Shown one piece after another: positions 1 through 6,676 of a DNA stretch of 10,733 nucleotides. The stretch is taken from contig JAEWBS010000129.1 in NCBI GenBank assembly GCA_023391005.1, forward strand, positions 1 to 10,733. Reading direction: 5' to 3'. Origin of the DNA: Bacillota bacterium. GTDB lineage: Bacteria > Bacillota > Clostridia > Oscillospirales > Ruminococcaceae. Both the position numbers and the translations under genes were made by a program. Position 1 is the first letter of the stretch. Each line of letters starts with the position of its first letter. The notes below the pieces were generated by a model. It did not search any database. It was given only the letters and a program-made list of their open reading frames with translations, and was not told the origin of the DNA.

Positions 1-515
1 TGGAAGACAAGCTTCAGGGCGCTTCTGATCCTTTTCTCAAAAGCAGCCTGATGCTTGTTGTCGACTCGGTCGAGCCTGAAAAGGTGCATGCCCTCTTAGA
101 CGCCGAGCTTGGCCATCTTGAGGACCGTCACTCACAGGCCTGCGCCTTTTATGAAAAAGGTGCGGCTTACGCGCCGGGTTTTGGTATGATCGGTACACTG
201 ATCGGTCTGGTCAACATGCTGGCCGACATGTCCGACGCGGCCGCCATCGGCCCCGCCATGGCGACGGCGCTGTTGACGACGCTTTACGGCAGTATGATGG
301 GCAACATCTTCTTTAACCCCATTGCCAATAAGCTGCGCGTCCGCCACGATGAGGAATATTTGTGCAAGATCTTGATCTGTGAGGGCGTTGAGGCCATTCA
401 GGCCGGTGAGAACCCCCGCTTTATTGAAGAAAAGCTTCAAATGCTGGTCTTGCAGGAGAAGAAAAAGAGCAAAAAAGGCAAAAAGGGGCGCGACGCCGAT
501 AACGCAGACGGTTAA
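1..515 (+). CDS. motA: Flagellar stator protein MotA, 3' part (5' end outside window)
   Basis: MotA forms the ring of the stator around MotB, conducts ions across the cytoplasmic membrane and pushes on the rotor. The reading frame is open from the left edge (first full codon at 3), so the ATG at 51 is internal. About 170 residues are present. The family is usually about 260-270, so roughly the first 95 are missing. The visible part starts with EDKLQ, which aligns with the conserved cytoplasmic Glu of the LLALE motif (E98 in E. coli). Then come the DPFL motif, TM3 with the key proline (YAPGFGMIGTLIGLV) and TM4 with the second conserved proline (IGPAMATALLTTLYG). The C-terminal tail is rich in Lys (KKKSKKGKKG). 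The gene ends 44 bases before motB. The family is certain; the choice of ion (H+ or Na+) cannot be read from this part. Confidence 0.95.
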   Translation, partial: EDKLQGASDPFLKSSLMLVVDSVEPEKVHALLDAELGHLEDRHSQACAFYEKGAAYAPGFGMIGTLIGLVNMLADMSDAAAIGPAMATALLTTLYGSMMGNIFFNPIANKLRVRHDEEYLCKILICEGVEAIQAGENPRFIEEKLQMLVLQEKKKSKKGKKGRDADNADG

Positions 516-543
516 ATTCTCGGCGTTAAACAGCATTTATCAG

Positions 544-554
544 AAAGGAGGGGG
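544..554 (+). promoter_or_regulatory. Strong ribosome binding site of motB
   Basis: AAAGGAGGGGG lies five bases before GTG 560 and contains a complete AAGGAGG core. It fixes the GTG as the start of motB and is one of the strongest Shine-Dalgarno matches in the window. Confidence 0.75.
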
Positions 555-559
555 TACTT

Positions 560-1495
560 GTGGCCAGACGTAAAAAAAACAGCGGTGGCGGCGGCGGTGG
601 TTATAACTGGATGGACACCTACGGCGATATGGTAACGCTGCTTTTAACCTTCTTTATCATGCTGTTCAGCATGTCGACGGTCAACGAAGAAAAGTGGGAA
701 ATTCTAGTCCGCGCCTTTGCAAGAAACCCCGATGCCGCGACCGCCCAGATTATTCTGGTGCAGGAGGGCGAAGGCGATGATATCGCGCCGGCCTTCGGCG
801 TCTCTCCAAACCTCGGGGATCAGGTGACCGACAACGAACTGCCTACCGACCTCAACCAGCTTTACGAATATCTGATGCGTTATGTTGAGCAAAACCAGAT
901 GTCAGCCTCGGTTTCGATCTCAAAGGATTCTGAAAACAATGTCTACATTCGCTTTGATAACAACATTTTTTTTGATGGCGACAGCTACGTTTTGCGCGAG
1001 GGCAGCTACCCAATTCTCGACTTTTTGGGCGACTGCCTCAAAAGTGTGGAAGATCAGATTTTTGTCACACGTGTCAACGGCCACACCGCCGCAATTCCGG
1101 GCGCTGAGAATTATCATATCAGCGATTGGACACTCTCAGGCGAACGCGCCAGTCAGGTGGTTATCTATTTCGAAGAACGAAAAGGCCTTGATCCTAAAAA
1201 GCTGATGTGCAACGGCTACGGAAAGAATTATCCGATTGAAAGCAACGACACCTCCGAGGGCCGCGCCAAAAACCGCCGCGTTGAAATTATGGTGCTCGGA
1301 AACTCGTTTGATAAAAACAACCCCGACGACCTTTATGCCATGCTCTCGCATTTGGTCAACGCTGAGCTTTTCCCGGATAATAGTAGCAGCACCGATATTA
1401 TCAACTCGGATAAATCGCATTCCGAGGGCGGCGCATCTTCCCTCGCAATACCCGAGATTGAAACGCAATCCGGTTCTGGCCCAGACGACCGGTAG
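560..1495 (+). CDS. motB: Flagellar stator protein MotB (OmpA-like peptidoglycan anchor)
   Basis: MotB is the plug and anchor of the stator: one membrane helix inside the MotA ring and a periplasmic-side domain that holds peptidoglycan. The 311-residue product has a short basic N-terminus, a run of six glycines (9-14), and the transmembrane helix at about 20-40 (YGDMVTLLLTFFIMLF) with the ion-binding Asp at D23. A linker follows, then an OmpA-like domain at about 125-248 with GHT (174-176), LSGERA (192-197), GYG (219-221) and NRRVEI (238-243). In the GHTD motif the Asp is replaced by Ala (A177). About 60 polar, Ser/Asp-rich residues follow the OmpA domain. The GTG start at 560 is supported by a strong AAAGGAGGGGG site (544-554). 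It lies 48 bases before fliM with no fliL between. Confidence 0.95.
   Translation: MARRKKNSGGGGGGYNWMDTYGDMVTLLLTFFIMLFSMSTVNEEKWEILVRAFARNPDAATAQIILVQEGEGDDIAPAFGVSPNLGDQVTDNELPTDLNQLYEYLMRYVEQNQMSASVSISKDSENNVYIRFDNNIFFDGDSYVLREGSYPILDFLGDCLKSVEDQIFVTRVNGHTAAIPGAENYHISDWTLSGERASQVVIYFEERKGLDPKKLMCNGYGKNYPIESNDTSEGRAKNRRVEIMVLGNSFDKNNPDDLYAMLSHLVNAELFPDNSSSTDIINSDKSHSEGGASSLAIPEIETQSGSGPDDR
584..601 (+). repeat. Short GGN codon tract encoding six glycines in MotB
   Basis: Six consecutive Gly codons (GGT GGC GGC GGC GGT GGT) lie between the basic N-terminus and the transmembrane helix of MotB. The tract is a small in-frame triplet repeat; length changes by whole codons would leave the frame intact. 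Confidence 0.7.
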
Positions 1496-1543
1496 CCCCT
1501 TTTTGTTGTCCAGCTTTATTTTTTAGACAGGCGGTGAGACCAA

Positions 1544-2560
1544 ATGCCCGAAATTCTCTCACAATCACAAATTGATGCGTTGCTCAAAGGCATGAGCAGT
1601 GGTAATATAGATGTCAAGCCCGAAACGCCTGATAAGCGGATTAAGGAATATGATTTCTATTCTCCCAAAAAGTTTACGAAGGAGCAGCTGCGAAACGTAG
1701 ACAGCATCCATGAAAATCTCTCGCGGCTGCTATCCTCCTACTTTTCAGGCTCGATGCGCATAAACAGCGAGGTCAACCTGTTGCAGGTCGAGGAACAGCG
1801 CTATTATGAGTTTAACAACGCCTTACCCGACTCGGCCTTAATTGGCCTGATGGAGCTCAATCCCAGCGACAAAAACATCAACGAGTTTACCATGATGATG
1901 GATACCTCTTCAAATCTGGCGTTTTTTATGATCGACCGCCTCTTGGGTGGCAGCGGCAGCGGCATGATTTTAAACCGCGACTACACCGATATTGAGCTGG
2001 GCATCATGCGCAATATTTTTCAAAAGTTTTCGGTTTATATGCAGGATGCTTGGCGCGACTATATCGACGTCAATATCGAGCTGGACACCATCGAGACCAA
2101 CCCCCGGCTAATACAGATCTACGCCCCCGAAGATATCGTCGTAATCGTCTCCTTTGAGGTAAAGATGCAGGACGTGATCGGCACGTTAAATATCTGCATT
2201 CCGGCAATTGGCTTAGAAGAGCTGATGGGCAGCTTTGTTTCAAAATACTCCCGCATTTCCAAAAACCTTTCAGACGACGCCAAAAAAGAAATGGCTAGAA
2301 AAGTGATTCAAAGAGCCATATATGCCTCCGACCTTAAAATTAACGCCGTACTCGATGAGGTGCAGATGGATCTTCAGGACATTTTGCATCTCAGGGTGGA
2401 CGATATTATAAAGCTCGAAAATCCTGCAAGCGGCGACATTAAAATCTTGGTTGACAGCCAGCCATGGTTTTGTGGCAAAATGGGTATTGTGAAGGCAAAT
2501 AAAGCAATAAAAATCACAAAGTCATACCCGACCGATCCTTTGAGAATTGAGAGGAGTTAG
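1544..2560 (+). CDS. fliM: Flagellar motor switch protein FliM
   Basis: FliM is the middle part of the cytoplasmic C-ring. It binds phospho-CheY, contacts FliG and sets the direction of rotation. The 338-residue product has the N-terminal CheY-binding peptide (LSQSQIDALL, residues 5-14), a CheC-like middle domain from about 40 to 235 with the family GGSGSG motif (135-140), and a C-terminal SpoA/FliN-like domain from about 250 to 330. The length is normal for the family. The ATG at 1544 follows AGGCGGTGAG (1529-1538), one mismatch from AGGAGGTGA. It follows motB directly, where clostridial and Bacillus operons normally have fliL. Seven bases separate its stop from the fliY start, and the fliY ribosome site lies in its last codons, so translation is probably coupled. 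Confidence 0.95.
   Translation: MPEILSQSQIDALLKGMSSGNIDVKPETPDKRIKEYDFYSPKKFTKEQLRNVDSIHENLSRLLSSYFSGSMRINSEVNLLQVEEQRYYEFNNALPDSALIGLMELNPSDKNINEFTMMMDTSSNLAFFMIDRLLGGSGSGMILNRDYTDIELGIMRNIFQKFSVYMQDAWRDYIDVNIELDTIETNPRLIQIYAPEDIVVIVSFEVKMQDVIGTLNICIPAIGLEELMGSFVSKYSRISKNLSDDAKKEMARKVIQRAIYASDLKINAVLDEVQMDLQDILHLRVDDIIKLENPASGDIKILVDSQPWFCGKMGIVKANKAIKITKSYPTDPLRIERS
2549..2556 (+). promoter_or_regulatory. Ribosome binding site deciding the fliY start
   Basis: GAGAGGAG sits inside the last codons of fliM, 11 bases before TTG 2568. It supports that TTG over the one at 2547, which lies upstream of the site. The spacing is slightly long, so expression may rely on coupling to fliM translation. 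Confidence 0.55.
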
Positions 2561-2567
2561 ATTCATT

Positions 2568-3899
2568 TTGGATAATGCAGCGAAAGATACCTGCACCTGC
2601 GCAGGGCTTTCTCCGATGGAAATAGATGCAATCGGAGAGGTATTGAATATCAGCATGGGCTCGGCGGCAACGGCTGTTTCTACCATGCTCGACAAGCAAA
2701 CCACCATCACGACGCCGCGCGTCAGTGTAGAACCGCTGGGGTTAGTGGAATATTCGGCGCTTGAGCCGGCCCTAAGTGTTAAAATTACTTATACCGATGG
2801 CTTGAGCGGCTCTAATGTTCTAATCTTTCGCCAACGGGACATGCAATTGATCTTAAATCAGCTTATGGGCATCGACGAACCCCCCAGCGACGATTTTGTG
2901 CTTGACGAACTGAGCATGAGCGCCGCCTGCGAGGTCATGAACCAGATGATGGGGGCCTCGGCAACGGCTCTGGCCGAGTTTTTAGGCAAATCAATCAATA
3001 TCTCAACGCCCGAGGCACGCATTATCACACCGGACTATACCTTCGCCGACGCCATCGGGATGGATGTGAACCAACAAATTGTTTCGGTGCACTTCAACAT
3101 GGATATTCAAGGCGTTATGACCTCGGAATTTGTCAGTGCTTTGCCTTGCGACCTTGCAAAATCGATGGTGGGTGGCTTTTTCAGCGAAGCGATGGCCGAG
3201 GAGGAGGTTCCGGCCCCGGCCCCAGCACCCTCGCCTGCACCGATTACCCCACCGCCTGCGCCGGTCGCACCGCCGCCACCGGCCGCGCCGTCAGTGGCGG
3301 CCCCGCCGCCTATCACACAGCAACCCCCAGTGCCACAGCAGGCCCCGCAAATGCCGGCCATGCCGATGCCACAGCAGCAGATGCCGCCCGCAGCGGCTGC
3401 GCCGGGCTATCCGCCCTATTATCCGCCCTACCCGCCCTATCCCCCTGCGGCGTCAGGCGCATACCCGGGGTATCCGCCACCTTATTATCCTTACCCGCCC
3501 TATCCGCCGCAGCCTGAGCCTCCCGTGCCGGTTCATCACGCAAAAAGCGACCCGCAACCGCCCGTCAAGGTGCAGAATGTGCAGCTGCCGCAGTTTAGCA
3601 AAGGCAACCCCTCCGGCGAACCTGTTTTGGGCGGTAATGCCGATCTTTTGATGAATGTACCGCTGGATGTCACGATTGAAATCGGTCAGACGCGCAGAAA
3701 GATTAAGGATATCATGGCCTTTGCGCAAGGCACCGTCATCGAGCTTGAAAAACAGGCTGGCGCCCCGGTGGATATCGTGGTCAACGGCCAGCTGATCGCC
3801 CACGGCGACGTCGTGGTGATTGACGATAACTTTGGCGTGCGTATCACCGAAATTCTTGGCACAAGGGCACTGCTCTCCTCTCTGGAAAAGGATTTATAG
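2568..3899 (+). CDS. fliY: Flagellar switch protein FliY (CheC-like CheY-P phosphatase fused to a FliN domain)
   Basis: FliY is a C-ring component of Firmicutes and Thermotogae that combines a CheY-P phosphatase with a FliN-type rotor domain. The 443-residue product has two complete CheC active-site motifs (D/S-X3-E-X2-N-X22-P): D20/E24/N27/P50 and S118/E122/N125/P148. A long Pro/Ala/Tyr/Gln-rich linker covers about 214-335, and a C-terminal SpoA/FliN domain about 358-438 (NVPLDVTIEIG at 363-373, then VDIVVNGQLIAHGDVVVID). Bacillus FliY is shorter (about 380) and starts with an EIDALL-like CheY-binding peptide; here the first CheC domain begins almost at once and no separate peptide is seen. 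I chose TTG 2568, which has GAGAGGAG (2549-2556) before it. An upstream in-frame TTG at 2547 would add seven residues but has no ribosome site. Confidence 0.93.
   Translation: MDNAAKDTCTCAGLSPMEIDAIGEVLNISMGSAATAVSTMLDKQTTITTPRVSVEPLGLVEYSALEPALSVKITYTDGLSGSNVLIFRQRDMQLILNQLMGIDEPPSDDFVLDELSMSAACEVMNQMMGASATALAEFLGKSINISTPEARIITPDYTFADAIGMDVNQQIVSVHFNMDIQGVMTSEFVSALPCDLAKSMVGGFFSEAMAEEEVPAPAPAPSPAPITPPPAPVAPPPPAAPSVAAPPPITQQPPVPQQAPQMPAMPMPQQQMPPAAAAPGYPPYYPPYPPYPPAASGAYPGYPPPYYPYPPYPPQPEPPVPVHHAKSDPQPPVKVQNVQLPQFSKGNPSGEPVLGGNADLLMNVPLDVTIEIGQTRRKIKDIMAFAQGTVIELEKQAGAPVDIVVNGQLIAHGDVVVIDDNFGVRITEILGTRALLSSLEKDL
3205..3573 (+). repeat. GC-rich low-complexity segment encoding the FliY Pro/Tyr-rich linker
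   Basis: About 370 bases dominated by CCG/CCC/GCC codons encode PAPAPAPSPAP-like, PPPP and then PPYYPPYPPYPP-like runs (FliY residues about 214-335). The YPP part, at about 3409-3513, contains imperfect repeats of CCGCCCTATCC. The base composition differs strongly from the flanking CheC and FliN domains, and it creates spurious long open frames on both strands. Confidence 0.8.
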
Positions 3900-3948
3900 A
3901 CATTTCTTTAAAATATATATCAATACATCCTGAAAGGAATTAGATTTT

Positions 3949-4311
3949 ATGGACAAGAAAATTATGATCGTTGACGACGCCGCTTTTATGAGAATGATGA
4001 TCAAGAACAGCCTCACCGGTAACGGCTATACCAACATTATCGAGGCTGGCGACGGGCAGATTGCTTTTGAGACCTATAAGACCGAGCGCCCCGACCTGGT
4101 CATCATGGACATCACGATGCCGAATATGGACGGCATCCAGTCGCTTCAGGCAATTAAGGCCTATGACCCCAACGCCATGGTCGTTATGTGCAGCGCCATG
4201 GGTCAGGAGGCGATGGTCGTCGACGCCATCCGTTTTGGCGCACTCGATTTTATTGTCAAGCCTTTTAAGCCCGACCGCATTTTGCAGACGGTCAAAAAGA
4301 TTCTCGGCTAA
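3949..4311 (+). CDS. cheY: Chemotaxis response regulator CheY
   Basis: CheY is a single-domain response regulator. CheA phosphorylates it, and it then binds the flagellar switch to change rotation. The 120-residue product is one receiver domain with every key residue: acidic pair D9/D10, phospho-acceptor D54 (IMDITMPNMDG), switch Ser S82 (MCSAMGQEAMV) and K104 (FIVKPF). The AFMRMMIK and CSAMGQ segments are typical of the Bacillus/Clostridium flagellar CheY rather than of a generic receiver. No output domain follows. The ATG at 3949 is preceded by AAAGGA (3933-3938) with ten bases between. Its neighbours fliY (phosphatase) and fliM (target) fit its role. The 49-base leader before it is very AT-rich. 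Confidence 0.96.
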   Translation: MDKKIMIVDDAAFMRMMIKNSLTGNGYTNIIEAGDGQIAFETYKTERPDLVIMDITMPNMDGIQSLQAIKAYDPNAMVVMCSAMGQEAMVVDAIRFGALDFIVKPFKPDRILQTVKKILG

Positions 4312-4342
4312 TTTATTTTTAAGAACAGGACAGGGTGAAGGC

Positions 4343-4714
4343 GTGGAAAGATTAGAGGCGTTTTCGGTATTTTTTTCGGTTTTTCTCACCTTGGCGTTTG
4401 TTTTATTTTTGGCGTGGTTTTTGCTGCGCTGGATTGGCGGTCACGCGCCCATCCAGAGCAATTTTAAGCACATCAGAATTCTCGACCGGGTGGTAATCGA
4501 CCGTGAGAAATATCTGCTGCTGGTCTCGGTTGGCGACAAAACGCTGCTCATCGCGATGAGCGCGGGCGCCGTCACAACCGTCTGTGAATTTGACGCGCAG
4601 CAGCGGGCATTGTTTGAAACCGCGCCCGAATCAGAACAGCCCTTTGCCGCGGTGATCAAGCAAATGCTGCCCAAGAAGAACAACCCGTCCGCCAAAGGGG
4701 GAGATCGCCTATGA
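4343..4714 (+). CDS. fliO: Flagellar export assembly protein FliO (FliZ in Bacillus)
   Basis: FliO is a small membrane protein that helps FliP assemble into the export gate. The 123-residue product has one hydrophobic helix near the N-terminus (about residues 5-28, SVFFSVFLTLAFVLFLAWFL) and a cytoplasmic domain with the usual small beta-rich pattern (ILDRVVIDREKYLLLVSVG, then KTLLIAMSAGAVTTV). Sequence conservation in this family is weak, so the call rests on topology, this pattern and position directly before fliP. The frame is open well upstream into cheY, but GTG 4343 is chosen because it follows AGGGTGA (4332-4338) and gives a normal FliO length. Its stop overlaps the fliP start by four bases (ATGA at 4711-4714), implying translational coupling. 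Confidence 0.85.
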   Translation: MERLEAFSVFFSVFLTLAFVLFLAWFLLRWIGGHAPIQSNFKHIRILDRVVIDREKYLLLVSVGDKTLLIAMSAGAVTTVCEFDAQQRALFETAPESEQPFAAVIKQMLPKKNNPSAKGGDRL

Positions 4715-5523
4715 CCGATCGCACCCAGTGTCTGGCAACGCTAAAAAAACAACTGCTGCTTTTTGGCGTCTCGCTGCTTGTGGTGCTTTTGCTGACGCTG
4801 TTTCTGCTCAACACCACCGCGCTGGCAGCCCCCGGCGTTTCGATCGATTTTATCGCCGACGACACCGACAACAGCGCTATGGGCGTCTTGGACTTGATGT
4901 TCCTCTTTGTTCTGATTTCGCTGATTCCCAGCATTCTGCTCATGATGACGAGCTTTACCCGCATCATCATTGTGCTGTCGTTTATGCGTAATGCGCTGGG
5001 CACACAGCAGTCGCCCCCCAATCAGGTGTTGGTAGGGCTTGCGCTGTTTTTGACGCTGTTTATCATGACGCCCACCTTTGAAGAGATAAAAACCACCGCC
5101 TACGACCCTTATAAGGCGGGAAGCTACACCGTTACCGAAGCGGTTGAAGCCGCGCAATTTCCGATAAAACGGTTTATGCTTGAGCAGACAACGCCCAAGG
5201 CGCTTAATCTTTACTTAAGCATCTCCGGCAGTGAGATGCCGTCGGTACAGTCGGGAGAGGGTACCGACAGTCTGACCCGCCTGAGTCTTTTTGTCATCGT
5301 ACCCGCATTTATCACCAGCGAGCTTGAACGCGCCTTTCTGATCGGCTTTCTGCTTTATCTGCCCTTTTTGATTATTGATATCGTCGTCTCAAGCGTGCTG
5401 ATGTCGATGGGTATGGTGATGCTGCCGCCTGCCACCATTTCGCTGCCCTTTAAAATTCTGTTGTTTGTTTTGGTGGATGGCTGGAGCCTGCTGCTTGGAA
5501 CGCTTGTTCAGGGCTTTAGGTGA
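4711..5523 (+). CDS. fliP: Flagellar type III export gate protein FliP
   Basis: FliP forms, with FliQ and FliR, the helical core channel of the flagellar export gate. The 270-residue product starts with a signal peptide-like segment (positive residues, a hydrophobic run at about 15-33, likely cleavage after ALAA at residue 40), as is usual for FliP. The first membrane part carries the conserved MTSFTRIIIVLSF (79-91), RNALGTQQ (93-100) and PPNQVLVGLALFLT (102-115) motifs. The C-terminal part carries VPAFITSELERAFLIGF (197-213) and LPPATISLPFKILLFVLVDGW (238-258). Length is normal. ATG 4711 follows AAAGGGGGAGA (4694-4704) and overlaps the fliO stop. A 106-base gap follows before fliQ. Confidence 0.96.
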   Translation: MTDRTQCLATLKKQLLLFGVSLLVVLLLTLFLLNTTALAAPGVSIDFIADDTDNSAMGVLDLMFLFVLISLIPSILLMMTSFTRIIIVLSFMRNALGTQQSPPNQVLVGLALFLTLFIMTPTFEEIKTTAYDPYKAGSYTVTEAVEAAQFPIKRFMLEQTTPKALNLYLSISGSEMPSVQSGEGTDSLTRLSLFVIVPAFITSELERAFLIGFLLYLPFLIIDIVVSSVLMSMGMVMLPPATISLPFKILLFVLVDGWSLLLGTLVQGFR

Positions 5524-5629
5524 TATTTTACATCGTGCTTTGCCGCAAGCCGGTAGTTTACATTTGTGCCGCATAATTTGTGCTTTACTTAACGAAATAA
5601 CAGTATAACCTTTTAAAACCAAGGGGCAG
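5524..5629 (+). other. fliP-fliQ intergenic gap with imperfect direct repeats
   Basis: This 106-base gap is AT-rich and has no open frame of note. TTTACATCGTGCTTTGCCGC (5527-5546) is partly repeated as TTTACATTTGTGCCGC (5557-5572), and a third partial copy, TTTGTGCTTTAC, lies at 5577-5588. A -10-like TATAAC is at 5604-5609, but no -35 sits at a proper distance. I see no clear terminator. Confidence 0.4.
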
Positions 5630-5902
5630 GTGAACCGCTTGACGCAGAACCAAATCATGGATATTTTCACACAGGCTCTGCTGGTCTCGCTCAAGCTGGC
5701 TGCACCGCTTTTGATCACCAGCATTCTGATCGGCCTGATTGTTGCGATCTTTCAGGCGGCCACCCAAATTCACGAACAGACGCTCACCTTTGTACCAAAG
5801 CTGATTATCATCGCCTTTATGCTGCTTTTTACCGGCAGCTGGATGATCAGCACCATGCTGGATTTTGTTCACTGGCTGTTTAGCCTTATCCTTTTGTTAT
5901 GA
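5630..5902 (+). CDS. fliQ: Flagellar type III export gate protein FliQ
   Basis: FliQ is the small two-helix subunit, present in several copies, that wraps the FliP/FliR core of the export gate. The product is 90 residues with two hydrophobic helices (about 18-41 and 56-79) joined by the conserved FQAATQIHEQTLTFVPK loop (41-57). Two starts are possible. GTG 5630 has AAGGGG (5621-5626) close before it. TTG 5639 would give a protein beginning MTQNQIMDIF, much like other FliQ N-termini, with AGGTGA (5628-5633) five bases upstream. The longer form is listed, but the TTG is at least as likely. The stop is nine bases before fliR, whose ribosome site overlaps it. Confidence 0.94.
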   Translation: MNRLTQNQIMDIFTQALLVSLKLAAPLLITSILIGLIVAIFQAATQIHEQTLTFVPKLIIIAFMLLFTGSWMISTMLDFVHWLFSLILLL

Positions 5903-5911
5903 GGTGCCGCC

Positions 5912-6676
5912 GTGACGTTACAGCTTCAGGGCCTGAATATTTATCTGCTGGTCTTTGCCCGCATGTCAGGCTTTATCTTTTTTAATCCGCTGCTGGGGCG
6001 GCGGAATATTCCGTCTCAGGTTCGGGCCGGGCTGGTGTTGCTGCTCACGCTGCTGATTGCGCCGGTGCTGCAAGCGCCCGAGGTCACCCGCGACAGTGTG
6101 GACATGCTGTTTGCGCTGTTCAGAGAATTATCGCTGGGCTTTATCTGCGGCTTTGTCTACCAGATCTTTTTCTACCTGCTGCTGTTTATCGGCGACTGGA
6201 TGGATACGGAATTTGGCATGGCGATGGCCAAGGTGTTCGACCCCGCGACCAGCATTCAGCTATCGCTGACCGGTAATCTCCTCACCATTTTATTTGCGCT
6301 TTATATCTTTTCGACTGACAGCCATCTCGTGATGATTCAGATTTTTGCGCTGTCGTTTAAGATTGTCCCGCTTGGCGCGGTCAATCTATCTCCCGAGGCC
6401 TTTCAGTTTGTGCTCCAGCTTTTTATCGATACGTTTTCGTTGGTGCTGCGGCTGCTGATCCCTTTTACGGTGGTGGAATTCTCACTACAAGTGGTCATGG
6501 GCATCATGATGAAGCTGGTACCCCAAATTCACGTATTCGTCATCAACTTTCAGCTCAAACAGCTGCTCGGCCTCGCAACGCTATTTCTGATGGGACCGGT
6601 TGTTGCCTCATTTTTGAATAACTACATCCTCATTATGCTTGAAAATATCAACCGGGCGCTGTTAACCCTCGTCTGA
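5912..6676 (+). CDS. fliR: Flagellar type III export gate protein FliR
   Basis: FliR is the single-copy membrane subunit that completes the FliP5-FliQ4-FliR1 core of the export gate. The 254-residue product is strongly hydrophobic, with about six membrane segments. It shows the family N-terminal pattern FARMSGFIFFNPLLGRRNIPSQVRAGLVLLL (residues 15-45) and a middle segment, GDWMDTEFGMAMAKVFDPAT, typical of FliR. The C-terminal third contains LVPQIHVFVINFQLKQLLGL, another FliR hallmark. Length is normal and there is no fusion to FlhB, which is seen in some clostridia. GTG 5912 has GAGGTG (5901-5906) five bases before it, overlapping the fliQ stop, so the two genes are probably coupled. A gap of about 113 bases follows. 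Confidence 0.96.
   Translation: MTLQLQGLNIYLLVFARMSGFIFFNPLLGRRNIPSQVRAGLVLLLTLLIAPVLQAPEVTRDSVDMLFALFRELSLGFICGFVYQIFFYLLLFIGDWMDTEFGMAMAKVFDPATSIQLSLTGNLLTILFALYIFSTDSHLVMIQIFALSFKIVPLGAVNLSPEAFQFVLQLFIDTFSLVLRLLIPFTVVEFSLQVVMGIMMKLVPQIHVFVINFQLKQLLGLATLFLMGPVVASFLNNYILIMLENINRALLTLV

Noticed and set aside
51..515. MotA starting at ATG 51
   Set aside because: The frame is open to the left edge and the residues before position 51 match conserved MotA sequence, so this ATG is internal.
1496..1530. T-rich stretch after motB as a terminator
   Set aside because: No stem precedes the T runs, and fliM follows immediately in the same operon.
2384..2412. TTGCAT-N17-TATAAA promoter-like pair inside fliM
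   Set aside because: The spacing is correct, but the -35 matches only three bases and the sequence encodes conserved fliM residues. Such matches are expected by chance.
2547..2567. TTG 2547 as the start of fliY
   Set aside because: It has no ribosome site before it and lies within fliM; the GAGAGGAG motif sits between it and the better TTG at 2568.
3107..3361. Minus-strand Gly/Ala-rich open frame opposite the FliY linker
   Set aside because: It is the complement of proline codons in a low-complexity segment, with no ribosome site and no recognisable domain.
3130..3651. Arg/Pro-rich plus-strand open frame overlapping fliY
   Set aside because: It is a frame-shifted reading of the GC-rich linker and appears only because stop codons are rare there.
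4061..4342. N-terminal extension of fliO into cheY
   Set aside because: The open frame overlaps cheY out of frame and yields an Arg/Ser-rich sequence unlike any FliO. GTG 4343 with AGGGTGA fits the family length.
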